DNA from: Skeletonema tropicum
Taxonomy: Eukaryota; Bacillariophyta; Thalassiosirophyceae; Thalassiosirales; Thalassiosiraceae
Direction of reading: 5' to 3'
Assembly: GCA_037178625.1 (NCBI GenBank)
Contig: CM074137.1
Coordinates: 1,240,001-1,304,000, forward strand
Length of the DNA stretch: 64,000 bases
The translations under genes were made by a program, and so were the position numbers. Positions 22,101 to 33,075 of the stretch are shown here, in pieces (within the stretch, counting starts at the first letter, position 1; each line of letters begins with the position of its first letter). The notes beneath the pieces were generated by a model, which saw nothing but the letters and a program-made list of their open reading frames with translations, had not been told where the DNA came from and ran no database searches.

Positions 22101-24258
22101 GTTAGACAAATCATTTGCTGCCAGCAGGCCACAGAGTGATCTATCTGACGAAGCTAGTATAGATCTTCATGCTGGTGGTACATTGATTGGACGTCGCTAT
22201 GTGTGGGATGAAGGATATTTTGTTGATCAGCATCACGATGTCGAAAATATGCCTTCCAAGAAGAACCACCCGATTCTCCGTGGGTGCACCTGTGGTGCTG
22301 ATCACTCCTACACTATGGGGGGCAGTATGGAGAGTGACAATGAGGGGATGAAAAGCCGTCGTAGCGAGAGATCAGGCGGAAGCATTCGCACATCTACTGT
22401 CCTCTCGAAACTCGCTGATGGATCTCTCAGCCCTCACACATTGATTTATCCTGAGGAGTACACAATGGGGCCAGAACTCCGGTTCAACAAAAACTTATTG
22501 GCAGAAAATGTGCAGCCGTTTTCTATTAGAGTCAGTCCTGACGCTTTGTTCCTAGCCGACCTTCATGCTCACCTGTCTGATAGTGAAATCATCGGCTTCT
22601 TGGGTGGTCACTATTCGTCTTCTGAAAAGTGCATTTACATACAAGCAGCATTCCCGTGCAAAGCAACTGATAGATTCGATGCAGGGGATACTGACGTTGA
22701 AATGGACCCAGTCAGCCAGATTTACGCTAGGGAAGCTATCAGTAACCATGGTCTTTCTGTTGTTGGCTGGTATCATTCTCACCCTACATTTCAGCCCAAC
22801 CCAAGTGTTACTGATATCGAGAACCAAGCTAGCTATCAACAACTTTTTCAGGGTGATAATGATACACCGGACGGTGACGATTCCAGCGCGAGTCCATTTG
22901 TAGGTCTCATCATAGGAACTTATGATGGTCAGAACCCTACGTCTGAATCTGTGATGCGATGGTTCCATGTGATATCCAAAAAAGCTGAAGGCAAGGACGT
23001 TAACTATCCTATGCAATTAAAGACTACGAATCGGCACTTTCGTGTTCTAGATGACGAGTTGCGTCCTGCAATGACGAGCCAAGGTGCAAGTATCCGTCAG
23101 GGCCTTGAGTCGAAGTATCTATCGTGTCCCATAACAAAACGATCTCAGCCATCACATGTCGAACCCAGTGAACTAGATGACAACACACTTTCTGCTGCTT
23201 CAAGTACTAAAATGGCAGAGCAACAAACTCAAAAGAAGCGACCTGATGATTGCCAAGATGAACACGTTAAAAGCAGCAGCAGAAGCACAGGAAAGGAGAA
23301 AGATTACAACGTGGCTATCATTGAGAATGATCGGCCTGCCCTTCTGCTTTCGGAACCACTGTTTGAGCAGCCACGACAAGGAAATGAGGCAATCAGCTGG
23401 AAATTCAAATCAGCAATACCTCTTTACTTCACAGCAACGGAAAAGAAAATCCTTCACATGGACACCGATACTGTTCCCAATGATGTTCTTGCAGGCATTA
23501 TTTGGTTTGCTGTTGAAAGGGAGCAGGCGAATCCAGCCACCAAAAGTGAAAGTTTACTGCCTGCTTTGGCCTCTCCATCTTCTCGAGCTATTCTTGAGCT
23601 TCTCCTTAGACTTTCGTTCACTGGTACTGATGACATGCAACGTAAACTTTATGAAGTCATACACTCTTTGGAATCTTTGGAGGATTCTGAATCGACACAT
23701 GACAGTTCAAGCGACGAGATGAGATTCGATGATATTGATGCAGTTATTTCTCACAAAGTTGATGCGGTTCTGAGCCATTATTGCTCTTCCACGCAGAAGA
23801 AAATAAATCCATTCAAGTCGTGGAGTGGCGCAGGTGACAAAGGAAAGAACATTGCAACCGAAATGGATGAAACACGCAATTCGGCTTCTACTTCTACCAT
23901 CGCTGTAGACAACTCTTGGGCACATTACTATTTGACGGAAGTATTGCGCATGGGTTGTGATCAAGTAGGTGATAGGAAAGTATACAGAGGTGGTTCGAAA
24001 ATGAAGCGGGGTCAGAAGATAGCTTCTTGCTTGCTGAGATGGGCACGGCGTATGCAGCTAAGACCAGATTTTGAGGCTGTCATGAGTCATAAATCGTGCA
24101 ACAAAGGTGACTTGAAGTTTGACAGTGAAACAAGTCAGCAAGTCGCACCTATAAAGAATGGGTACATCTTCGTCGTCGCGGAGGTCATGAGATTGTTAGC
24201 TGCTCGGTGGAGCGAGACGTCAGGGAATCCATCAAGGCAGAGAAGCAGACGAGGGTAG
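19150..24258 (+). CDS. JAMM/MPN+ deubiquitinase-like protein (MYSM1/MPND-like) with three C2HC repeats; frame broken three times
   Basis: The coding signal runs from a Gln/Asn-rich N-terminus (19150) to 24258 but crosses frames at about 19799-19818, 20010-20047 and 20375-20402. Each step is a +1 shift. Three homologous repeats of about 110 residues (about 20230-20570, 20908-21240, 21376-21740) carry PGLECIHC..., then HL.EC..AP, a probable C2HC zinc site. The MPN domain (about 22500-23060) has the full metal-binding set: Glu in DSEIIGFLGG and H-S-H-P-x6-S-x2-D in GWYHSHPTFQPNPSVTD. Close to it are VSPDALFLADLHAHLSDSE and MDPVSQ, as in MYSM1/MPND, which cleave ubiquitin from histone H2A or act on chromatin proteins. 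Nuclear deubiquitination is therefore the likely role. The 1317-codon last frame is intact. The first two frame changes might be introns. The third falls inside repeat 1, where single-base skipping restores exact alignment to repeat 2. Confidence 0.7.
20650..20889 (+). repeat. Three tandem 78-84-bp coding repeats
   Basis: Start points 20650, 20728 and 20812. Each encodes RGNTNGKKE..AK.PASSL.AQK..VD. They form a flexible linker between C2HC repeats 1 and 2 of the JAMM protein. High DNA identity indicates recent expansion. Confidence 0.85.
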
Positions 24259-24403
24259 AAAAGATTGCAGAATCTTGAACATCCTGCGCTATCACATTTC
24301 CCTCATCTTGCAAACGCCGAATAATGCAGTCAAGCACAAAAATTAATTATAAAATCAAACAGCTTCATTTTACTGCTAACGAGATATTTAAAGTAGATCA
24401 CAG

Positions 24404-26281
24404 TCATTTAGACCACGTCCTTGACTTCGGCTTGTTTACATCAAGCATGGTCATTATTGATTCACTATGCAATGATCTGACTACTGCCTCAGACAGAAGA
24501 GGGGCAATACTCAATGTGCGAATCTTTGGTGGCAAATCTCGGTTGTTTGCAACTGAGTTACTGATGAGCATGTATTTCAGACCCTCGATCTCTTGAAACA
24601 TCTCAGGAGCATTGTTTTCTGGATTATGAAATACGCCATGTGTCGCCCAAGCATATACTTCCGACGCTCCCGATTTATGAACAGCTTCAATCGCACCCTT
24701 CAGAGTGCTTCCAGTGTTTATGATATCATCAACGATGATGCATTTTCGGCCCTCTACGTCTCCAACGATAGTGGACGTTTTCGTCTTGTTGTGTACGTTC
24801 ACCTCGGTAGAAGTAGTGACGAGAGCAACTCTGATGTCAGATGATCCTGAGAGCTTTTGAAGTGCGCTACGGAAACCGTTGGCTCTGTTGACTTGATTTT
24901 CGTGTGCAGCAACTATAGTGATCTGCATTCGCCGGATAAAGGACGAAGAAAGTTAGATGAATTTTTCAGATATCAGAAATAACAATGATAATAAGTTGTG
25001 ACTCACTTTTGGGTCTTCTTTTGGTTGCTCTGACTTATCCATTCCAGTAACTTCACTTGGATCTTCCTTAACTCCAGCAAACAGCTCTTCGTAAAAGTAA
25101 GCAGCAGCCACAGGCCCGGGCATCAAATGATCAACAGGGACAATTGGACTGAAGAAACCCTTGACCAATGGATTGTGCAGATCCACACAAATGACAGAAT
25201 CAACGCCCATCTCTTCCAACATCTTCGCCATATCCGCGGCAGCAATAGGTTCTCTCTTGTCCATGGTACGGCGATCTTGTCGACTGTAACCATAGTAGGG
25301 GATAACCACACAAAGACGTTTCGCAGAGCTTCTCTGAATGGCACTAACGGTGAGTAGCAATTCCATGACCGCATCTGTAGATGTTGTACTGCAAACTAAA
25401 AACACATCTTTCCCTCGCACCCGATCTTCAACTTTCACGCTTGTCTCGCCATCTGTAAATGCACCCACATTAATGGCATTCAAACTTGTGTCAAGTAGCA
25501 ACGCCATTTCTTTGCCGAGGTTTTCACTTGTTGGCAATGCGAAGAGTCGGAATCTATCACGCAAATAGTCTTTCACCTGAGCGGCCTGGTAGAAGTACAT
25601 CTGCTGGGTATAAACTTGATTTTGACCAAGACCATTGCGTTGCACGGAGTTGATTCTTTTTATGATGATGTCTTTCTTCTCTTCATCAGTTCTAGTATCA
25701 TTAGCTTTGTCCGGAAATGTTTCCTTCCATCTAGATGTTGCAATTACGCTCTCTTGTTTGCTTGCGTTGCGGTTGGTGTGGCGAATACTCATGCGAGGTT
25801 GAATATTCACTGCATTTGCAGGAGAAAAGGAAACAAACTTTTCAACTACTGCGTTTGTAGCTGGGCCATCACCACCGCTGCCAGCTTGCACTTCTTCATT
25901 CATCATCAGTATCTGATTCATATACGTAGTTATCAGCACCATCTTCATAAGCATTAAAGAGACCATTAGCCATTGCGAAGGCAAAAGCTCTTTCAGACTT
26001 GTTCATATCACAACCATTCTCTTTAATCTCGCTGGTACTGAACGTCCGAAATGAGCTGCCACTTTCATCCTGCGCCATCTCAATGTTAGACTGGTCACAA
26101 TTGACGGAACGCTCGCTTGCACACGCAAATGCCAATCCCCAGGAACGTTAGTCCAGCGGCAACTCCGATGGCACAATCTGTCTCCCTTGATGTCAGCCGC
26201 CGCTGCAGACATATGAGAGACAGATCGACCGTTTACTCTTCTGGCGTTTGACACCAGCTTGGTCAACCCGGCGCGAATCAT
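24404..26281 (-). CDS. PRPS: Ribose-phosphate pyrophosphokinase (PRPP synthetase), N-terminal exons uncertain
   Basis: The catalytic body is clear: 25007 upstream to about 25900, then an 84-nt phase-0 intron (24923-25006), then 24404-24922. It shows [17 protein letters not shown], then [14 protein letters not shown] (the ATP-binding PYYGYARQDR type), CVDLHNP and the PRPP loop [14 protein letters not shown]. The enzyme makes PRPP from ribose-5-phosphate and ATP for nucleotide synthesis. Upstream, the reading frame changes near 25910. A GT-AG intron of about 70 nt ending in AATGAAG would link to [17 protein letters not shown]. Further upstream, two 34-nt GT-AG segments could join a start at 26281 to a hydrophobic stretch ([17 protein letters not shown]), but these are weak. 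The safest minimal start is the ATG of MAQDESG (about 26078). An N-terminal extension of over 60 residues before the catalytic core suggests organelle targeting or regulation. Confidence 0.85.
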
Positions 26282-26955
26282 CGTTTATGAGGGTTATATG
26301 ATTAAGTTAGTGAACTCCTTCGCCACCGGTAAGAGGACTCTTCGCTCATAGGCTGCCGTAGTAGAGCGGGTTTCCAGTTGTTGATATTACGTCGTGATGG
26401 AAGTTTTTGGCAAGCAAGGCGGAAAGGAGGAGGTGTCAAAAAAGTGAATCGACGGACAGTACAAATACCCCAAGCATCTCCGTGTGAGAAGGTGGTAAGT
26501 ATTCTTAAGTATTGTAGGATAGGTCGGTGGGTGAGTAACTCAGCTTAACTGTTTAAATCTGTCAAGGTTGCATTCCTTGCAACTTATTCTTGCCACTCGC
26601 CATATTCAACCAAGCATGACTTGTCAGAATGTTGCGGCGCGGCGTTCAATCAAATAAGTAATGTGGAAATACATATGTGTTTAGTTGTTTCTCTTCTTTT
26701 CTAGTCAAACAGACCTATCGAATCATTCATTTCTTGTCCCTGTTCAATGAATCAAATACACTGACCAAATAACCTCATATCAGCCCGTGTTATAATTAAG
26801 TCCAATGATGTCCTCCTAAATGAATATGCATCCACAAAAGACATGAATTTATTACTGCCTTTTGTGGCAAAGTTTTCTTTCGCCCAGTATGTCCCAGCTT
26901 ATAATATTCCATCATGAAAGCGGAATGATACAGAAATTCACCTCTATCTCTGATC
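26282..26955. other. Intergenic
   Basis: About 670 bp between the PRPP synthetase start and the 3' end of the SH3-like protein gene. No supportable gene. This should contain the PRPS promoter. Confidence 0.4.
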
Positions 26956-27655
26956 TCAATCTACAGCAATTGGTCCATTGTCAATTGCACGAATTATTTG
27001 ATCCACATCCCCCGGAGCAAAGATATTTCTCCCATCATCCAATAAAATTTTATATGGAGCCCAACTATTCGCTGGCCACGTTGGTTCCCGATACCAAAGC
27101 ATAACAACACTCCCCGTCGCCCAACCTGTCACCGGATCAGGGCCCACCCGACAAGCAACGCGTTGTCCAACTTCAAATCGCAATCTTGGTCTTTCAATAT
27201 TTTCCATATCATCATCGTCGTCCATTGGTGGCCATTCAGCCTCCTCACCTCGTGCCCAAGCACGAAGAACATCCTCTGTTGGAAATAGTTCTAAGAGATC
27301 TTCTTTTGTTACTTCCTTGGATTCCAGTGGCATCCCCATCATGCCTCTTCCTCCGCTGCGAGGTTGTACGTTTTGCCCGACACAAGATATGAGCATTAGG
27401 TTTTCCGATACGTGAATTCAAAGCCAGAAAACAATAATTATCTCACCTTGGAAACATAATTGCAACGGCTGTATCAATAGGGGAACAATTCGGATCTCCA
27501 CACTGTACTTCCTGCACTGTGATGGTTACTCCTTGTCGAATATCGCTGGGGATGGCTTCATTGGCCCATCCTTCAATTCTGGAGTAGCCTTCACGCCGCG
27601 CCTTGTCGGCCTCTTGCTTCTCGGCTATAGTGGCGTCGTTTTGGGGAAGGAACAT
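26956..27655 (-). CDS. Small protein with SH3/Tudor-like C-terminal module
   Basis: Two exons (27447-27655 and 26956-27355) joined by a 91-nt phase-2 intron (AAG|GTGAGA ... CTCGCAG|CGG) give about 202 residues. The C-terminal 65 residues read EVGQRVACRVG...WATGSVVMLWYREP.WPANSWAPYKILLDDGRNIFAP.DVDQIIR. This compact beta-rich module is common in algal proteins, often beside ankyrin or TPR repeats, and resembles Tudor/SH3 barrels. The N-terminal half has a CGDPNCSPIDTAV segment with two cysteines. No catalytic residues are evident. A role as an adaptor or chromatin/protein reader is only inference. Confidence 0.7.
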
Positions 27656-28179
27656 CGTTGAGATGAGGTCTTCTACTTCTATACAGTACTAATAGGGTTC
27701 GGTGTTCTTGGTTAGGATAGCGAGCAGCCAAAATGGCTGGCAGTAGCGGCAATAAGCGAAGCAACGGCAGAGAGGATGGTTCGTGAAAGAAATAAGCAGG
27801 GTTAGCATTGACGGCAGTTGAAAAAAATCTGGATATAATCTTTCTCGTAGGAACATGTACAATATCGCTCTATTATCGCTCATTCAAATAAGAGGCCTGA
27901 GGCCTTTTGCGATCTAAGTATGGGGATGTCTCTACGACGCCAACCCTGCTTTTATCGTCCATATTTGACCGACATGGTATTCAGCGAAGACACCCTTCGC
28001 CGGGCCGGTACTGGGATCTTTTTCCAAAGACACCCATCCATCTGCTTTGCTGGAAATGCATGGCGTGCACGCATTGCCAACTGGGTTATGGTTATTGTAC
28101 CTTGCTCTATGGTAACAGTGCTACAAACCGTGCTCTACAATAGTACTGATTCGCTTGGTATTGTTTGCTTGGATTATGT
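27656..28179. other. Intergenic with a diverged hAT-type MITE
   Basis: No supportable gene. Contains the inverted repeat element 27791-27955 described separately. Confidence 0.5.
27791..27955. mobile_element. Diverged short MITE related to the 58513-59300 element
   Basis: The left end contains AATAAGCAGGGTTAGC (27791-27806). The right end (about 27935-27953) is the inverted counterpart, reading AAGCAGGGTTGGCGTCG on the minus strand. Both match the terminal repeat of the intact element at 58513-59300, but the outermost bases have drifted and no target duplication could be recognised. Confidence 0.6.
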
Positions 28180-30201
28180 TTAGTCATCATCATTTAAACA
28201 CCACTCTGCAATACTATCCAAGGAAATATTCACCACTTCTAAATCCTCTGAAAACTGAATCACTCCATAGCCATCACGACCCCGTTCCAACAACCGTCCT
28301 TTTTTCCAGTGATGCTTCCCTTCCAGCACAATCACCTTGCCTCCAGTCTTTGGAAGAGCTGTCTCGAGGTATCGTTCTGGTACCTTGTCAATGACTTGTC
28401 CATTGTCCATTAGGAGTACTGCTTTGGGTGATGATTGAGAAGTACGTGTCACATCTTGAACTACACCCTTCTGGAGATAGTAGGCTGGAATTTTCTTTGA
28501 AATTAACCGTACACGGATATTGGGAATGAGCCAGTTGAGATGCTGCTCATTCTGGTTATCTGATGATTGAGATTTGTGATATGAACTTTTACGATGTGAT
28601 TCATGCTTGTGTCGCCTTTTGTGGTTTGGGCTACGGCTACGGCTTCTGCTGCGGCTATAACTTCGGTCACGATGATGACGTTTCTTTCGTTTGTGCTTCT
28701 TGGAGCGTCGTTTTCTATCTCTTGAATCATCATCATTATCATCTGATGATGATTCTCTGCCATGACGTCTTTCATTATATCTATCTCTATCAGAACGTTT
28801 GTTGTGCCTCGATGTCTCTTTTCGAGATCTTCGCTCGTCTTCACTGTCATAACTCCGACTCCTTTTTCGCCGACTAGACGATCCATTTTGTCGCGGCTCT
28901 TCGTCAATTGGTTTGTTTGCACGCTCTCTATCAATTGGTTTGCTTGAACGCGTCTCTCGAAACGGCATCCGTTCCAATTCATCCCATGAGCATAATTTGA
29001 CACTATTCTTCGCAACTGAAATGTCATCCGTTGAATCCTCCATTTGGACTAGAATTCGATTCAGACCTGGAACACCTGCAGTCTTCACCACTCGAGCTCT
29101 TTTACTACTTGCGTTGTCACTATTATCACGAACATAAACAACACTCCCCGGCTGCAAAGTAACTTGAACATCCAACCGCTTCTTCTCAGCAGCTCTCCGC
29201 TCAGCCTCTTCCTGTTGCTTCTGACGTTCTTCATCACGTTTTACTTCATCTGGTCTTCTCGCCCGACGATGTATCCCGCCCTTCGATGATGAACCGGACG
29301 TTGTTGACGGAAGTGGTAAAGGGGCAGCACCAAGACCTAATCTATGCGGACGGGCTTTGATCGTCTCTTCGGTTTTGTTAACCTTCTTGTTGCTGTCACC
29401 GCCATTCCAGCCCATTCCACGCAATAAAGCACTACCAAAATCTCCTATTGCGACATTGGCATATACTGACGATGTAGGATCAACATCGGATGCATGGTGT
29501 GCGAGCTCTTGATGAAACTGTTCATCTTCGTTCATTGTTGCAGTGGTTTGTTGAGTTATGAGGTTATTTTTGGAAGGAGCTGCGATAACTAGTCCTCGAC
29601 CAGCGGGCGTTGTGTTGCCATCATTATATTCTTTGTCCTTTTGTGTTTGATTGGCCGACTGGATGAGTTGTTTCACCACCTCGTCCTCTAAATCTACATC
29701 ATTGTTTGCTGTATTATTCGTTTGCTCCTCTCCTTTTGTGTTTGTATCATCTTTTATATCCTGTGCTATTCCATCACTACTGCCAAGATTATCCGATGTT
29801 GCTGTATCTTTAGTACCTTTTTGTAACAACGCCAACCGACTTGCAAGAAGAGGATGCTTCCGCTTCTCGTCTTCATTTGCACCCTGCGCACATGGTATGA
29901 CTAAAATTGTCCCTTCCTCTCTGCGCTTCTGCGATATTATTTCAGCCTCCTCCGCAATTGTCGAGTATTCCTCTGCCAGTAGAGATGATTTTCCATCTTT
30001 GGAAGATAACAAATTGTTCGTGTTGTTTGTTGATTTGGTAGTTGTGCTTTTCTTTTTCTTTTTGCCTCCAAGGGAAATGTTTATTTTGGCTCGAGGTTGT
30101 GGAGAGTTAGTGGAATCTATTGTCACTGATGCGGCAGGGGCTGCGCTTGAGTCAACTCCACCGGCATTGGAGTGGTTCGACGAACCATTATCAGCCGACA
30201 T
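28180..30201 (-). CDS. GPKOW: G-patch/KOW splicing factor, GPKOW/MOS2 (Spp2-like)
   Basis: A single-exon frame of 673 residues. Its N-terminal INISLGGKKKKKS matches the start of GPKOW/MOS2 proteins. A G-patch of the Spp2 type lies at about 243-272 (VYANVAIGDFGSALLRGMGW), and the conserved RPHRLGLGA follows. A first KOW-like module sits near 353-400 (PGSVVYVRDN...RVVKTAGVPGLNRILVQM). An Arg/Ser/Asp-rich region covers about 430-560. A C-terminal KOW-type domain (about 570-673) has WLIPNIRVRLISKKI and GGKVIVLEGKHHWKKGRLL. The family contacts the helicase DHX16/Prp2 through the G-patch and activates the spliceosome in the nucleus. Order and length fit the family well. Confidence 0.9.
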   Translation of the reverse strand: MSADNGSSNHSNAGGVDSSAAPAASVTIDSTNSPQPRAKINISLGGKKKKKSTTTKSTNNTNNLLSSKDGKSSLLAEEYSTIAEEAEIISQKRREEGTILVIPCAQGANEDEKRKHPLLASRLALLQKGTKDTATSDNLGSSDGIAQDIKDDTNTKGEEQTNNTANNDVDLEDEVVKQLIQSANQTQKDKEYNDGNTTPAGRGLVIAAPSKNNLITQQTTATMNEDEQFHQELAHHASDVDPTSSVYANVAIGDFGSALLRGMGWNGGDSNKKVNKTEETIKARPHRLGLGAAPLPLPSTTSGSSSKGGIHRRARRPDEVKRDEERQKQQEEAERRAAEKKRLDVQVTLQPGSVVYVRDNSDNASSKRARVVKTAGVPGLNRILVQMEDSTDDISVAKNSVKLCSWDELERMPFRETRSSKPIDRERANKPIDEEPRQNGSSSRRKRSRSYDSEDERRSRKETSRHNKRSDRDRYNERRHGRESSSDDNDDDSRDRKRRSKKHKRKKRHHRDRSYSRSRSRSRSPNHKRRHKHESHRKSSYHKSQSSDNQNEQHLNWLIPNIRVRLISKKIPAYYLQKGVVQDVTRTSQSSPKAVLLMDNGQVIDKVPERYLETALPKTGGKVIVLEGKHHWKKGRLLERGRDGYGVIQFSEDLEVVNISLDSIAEWCLNDDD

Positions 30202-30449
30202 GCTGTCCTGTGGCTGCTGTGTATCGCCTCTCCTCTAGAAATGTTCGCTGTTATGGTTCTTGATTCTTGTGCGGTTCCTGTGTGTTCTGTGTTCAAGGCA
30301 TGCTTCTATTGTGGTGAAACCTAAAACCGTCTGTCATAACCACCAGCCAAAATTTTCACTGCAACCGCAGTGAAGCGAAGCGACAGAGGAATACTATACA
30401 CTTGGACGGAAGTCAGTATGGGATATTGTCTACACATTATGTTACCTGT

Positions 30450-32807
30450 CTACTCATAGTATCTTGTATTCAGCAGAAACGCAACACCTAGCAAAAGAGT
30501 GTTGGAAATGCCGAACACAATGCACCCAATAGGATTTGGATACAGGCTCAAAGCTGGATTGGCTCTGTTCGTATTATTCGAAATCGAATATGCGACTTCT
30601 GCCAGCTTATCACCCACCATGGAATAAAAGAACACAATGAAATTCGCATATGCCAATAGAAGCATTCCCACAAACCAATCAAACAGCTCGTCACGCCATG
30701 CATCACTCTGCACCAAATAGCGAAGCCATACTGCTGCTCCACCAACAAGGATAGCAGGGTTGGATATATTGAAAAAACATTCGGATGATTGACAGAATAC
30801 AAACTCTGGTATTTTCATGACGAGCTTGAGGAGTCGCATCGCAACAACCACACCCAAGACACACGCAAATGGGCTATTCACTTGAAAGTCGCAATAGCTC
30901 GCGATCAGTCCATACCGTAGTCCAAATACAATCACTGACCATGTACGTGGCTGTGGACTGGCCGAGCCGCTAACCTTGTCACTAATAACCATAATGAACG
31001 ATGTATACAACAATGTCGAAACTGCCATGGCATGCCACATTATCACACCCCTAACAAACCCAAAGTGTTCAAACGCAATAAAGTAGATCATTGTGATACA
31101 AACTGCAGCAACGTCTCGAATCAATGGTTGTGAAACACAAAAGTTCTTTACCGAAAACAATGACCATTCGTATGGGCTCTTCATGTCAATGTAGAAGCAG
31201 GAAATGTAGAGAATACCAAGGATTAGCATCATCGACGCCAACAGCACTGTGTCGGCAATGTGCCAAAATGTTTCTGTACCAAAGTTGTATGCTTCTGGAT
31301 GTAGTAGAAGGCAGAAACCCTGAATGGTAACCTAAGTATCAATTCAGATCAAAAAAGGTTGGTTAGCAACAAAAAACACACAAAACAACGATGCTCCCAC
31401 CCCTTTCCAACACACTCTATAACTCACACTAACCACCAAAACCATCGTCGGAAACGACAACAACATATTCCCCAACGTCGCACGACACCCCTGCTTCATC
31501 AGAATCGTACTCCAAACATCTCTCGACAGCACCAACCGTCCCGTAAAGCAACACGCCTGATACGACAACGCCATCACATCCAAAATATCACTTGCATTCC
31601 GACTTTTCATCATCATAACCTGACGAGATTGCATACTCTGCATTTGATTAAAGCCCTGCAATTGAGATCGATTTTGGTCAATCATACGGCGATGATCGTG
31701 CTCCACTGTTTTGCGATACCGTTCAATGAATTTGGGTAGTCCTGGACCGGATGAGGTAAAGTCACAATCGTGAGTGTAGTGCGATGGAAGGTCCATTTTA
31801 CGTCCAGTCCATTGACATCCCCAGTCGGCATAGCGGCATTTCATTCGAATGTACGGACAGGTCTCTTCGTGTTGTTTAATTTTGCAAATTTGTACTTCCG
31901 TGCCACACCCTTTGAAGGGACAGGTGATTGTGTTGGTACTGTCATATATTTGCTTTTCAAGTATGCGATCAATTTGTATGTCACTTTTGGTAAATTTAGT
32001 TCGACAGTGTGGACACTTTGCCGATTGATCATTATTATTAGTTTCTTCACTGTTGTTGGTAGTAGTATTGTTGGCAGCAGCAGCAGCAGCAGCAACACGA
32101 GCGTTTCGGTTAGTGATTTCTTCACGCAACACACGGTTAAGACACGCCGCACAAAATCGAGAGGAACACGTGGGCCCACCACATCGAACGGGTTGTTCCA
32201 TGTATTCGAAGCATATACTGCATTCAAATTTGTTGAGATCTATTGGTGGTTGATCTTGATTGGTTTGATTATTATTTAGGAGAACTTCATCATGATTGAT
32301 TTGATTGGGGAGTGGTTGTGCCTGCAATGGTTGATATGGTGGTATTGATAACGACGACGATTGTCGAATTCGAATTGCTTGTGGTTGATTATGATTGTTA
32401 TTAGTTGCTCCTCCTCCTCCCTGCTGTGACGGAGCTCGTTGGAACACAACCCCTGATCGTGACACAACTGTATTATTTGCATTTGCGCCGGGAGGCAATG
32501 GAATATTTACCCCTCGAACACCACCTGGAGTATTGAAATGGACATGTATATGAGAGGGTGATCGCTGAGGCGGATTTGTAGCAGATTGTACATTATTTGT
32601 TGTTGTGTTATTGATTTGGATATTGCTGCTTCCTGATACTGGAGGTGTTTCATGATCATTGTGATCATTTGCAGCTTCGTTACTCCCTTCAGCTGTCGAG
32701 GCGCTGTGGATTGCGGCGATGGCTTCCTCACCGATGGAGACCGCAGCTGCAGGGGCTTCACCATCACTGGGGACTGCCTCTGATGATGATGTATTCTCCA
32801 TGGCCAT
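30450..32807 (-). CDS. RING-TRAF zinc finger multi-pass membrane E3 ubiquitin ligase (paralogue 1)
   Basis: Two exons (31428-32807 and 30450-31331) with a 96-nt phase-0 intron (AGT|GTGAGT ... ACTTAG|GTT) give about 753 residues. An unstructured Asn/Gln-rich N-terminus leads to a C3HC4 RING (C196-C268, CSICFEYMEQPVRCGG ... CPHCRTKF) with an Asn/Ala insertion in its loop. A TRAF-type zinc finger follows (about 295-350, CPFKGCGTEV..HEETCPYIRMKC). After a Gln/Met-rich linker come about eight hydrophobic segments to the C-terminus. It would ubiquitinate substrates at a membrane, the RING facing the cytosol. A paralogue with the same order lies at 51908-53716, and both share the SRNASDILDVMALSY / GRNAGNIFDVLAMSY segment. 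Substrate and membrane are unknown. Confidence 0.85.
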
Positions 32808-33075
32808 GGTTGGTCTTACTTATCTTTGTGTTGTTGCTTGTTGCTTGTTGCTTGTTGCTTGCGGAGTGTGTGGGGCTTATGGCTTATGGCAGGAGGGGTG
32901 GCCTCAACCTGTCCGCGAAATCGTTACATGTGTAACTGCTGGCTTCCTCGCTGATGACGTAGGAATTTAATTCCTACGTAAACTTGTACTAGGATCTGTA
33001 ACATCGGGTTACATGGGTAGGGAGGCTGAACCTCTACGAAAAGTCTAACATGAAATAACCCCATTATTAATGAAC
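32808..33075. promoter_or_regulatory. Upstream region with palindromic elements shared with 34.1-34.3 kb
   Basis: Contains GTTACATGTGTAAC (arms GTTACA/TGTAAC), the 23-bp palindrome 32957-32979 (11-bp arms, CCTACGT ends) and GGAGGGGTGGCCTC. The first and last recur near 34.13 and 34.26 kb, the latter inverted. They could be promoter elements of the E3 gene or remnants of a foldback transposon. Confidence 0.4.

Noticed and set aside
26100..26281. Two 34-nt introns at the 5' end of PRPS (GTAAAC...CTGCAG and GTGTGC...ACCAG)
   Set aside because: They keep the frame, but length, weak donors and the lack of conserved protein sequence there make chance equally likely. Left as uncertain rather than annotated.
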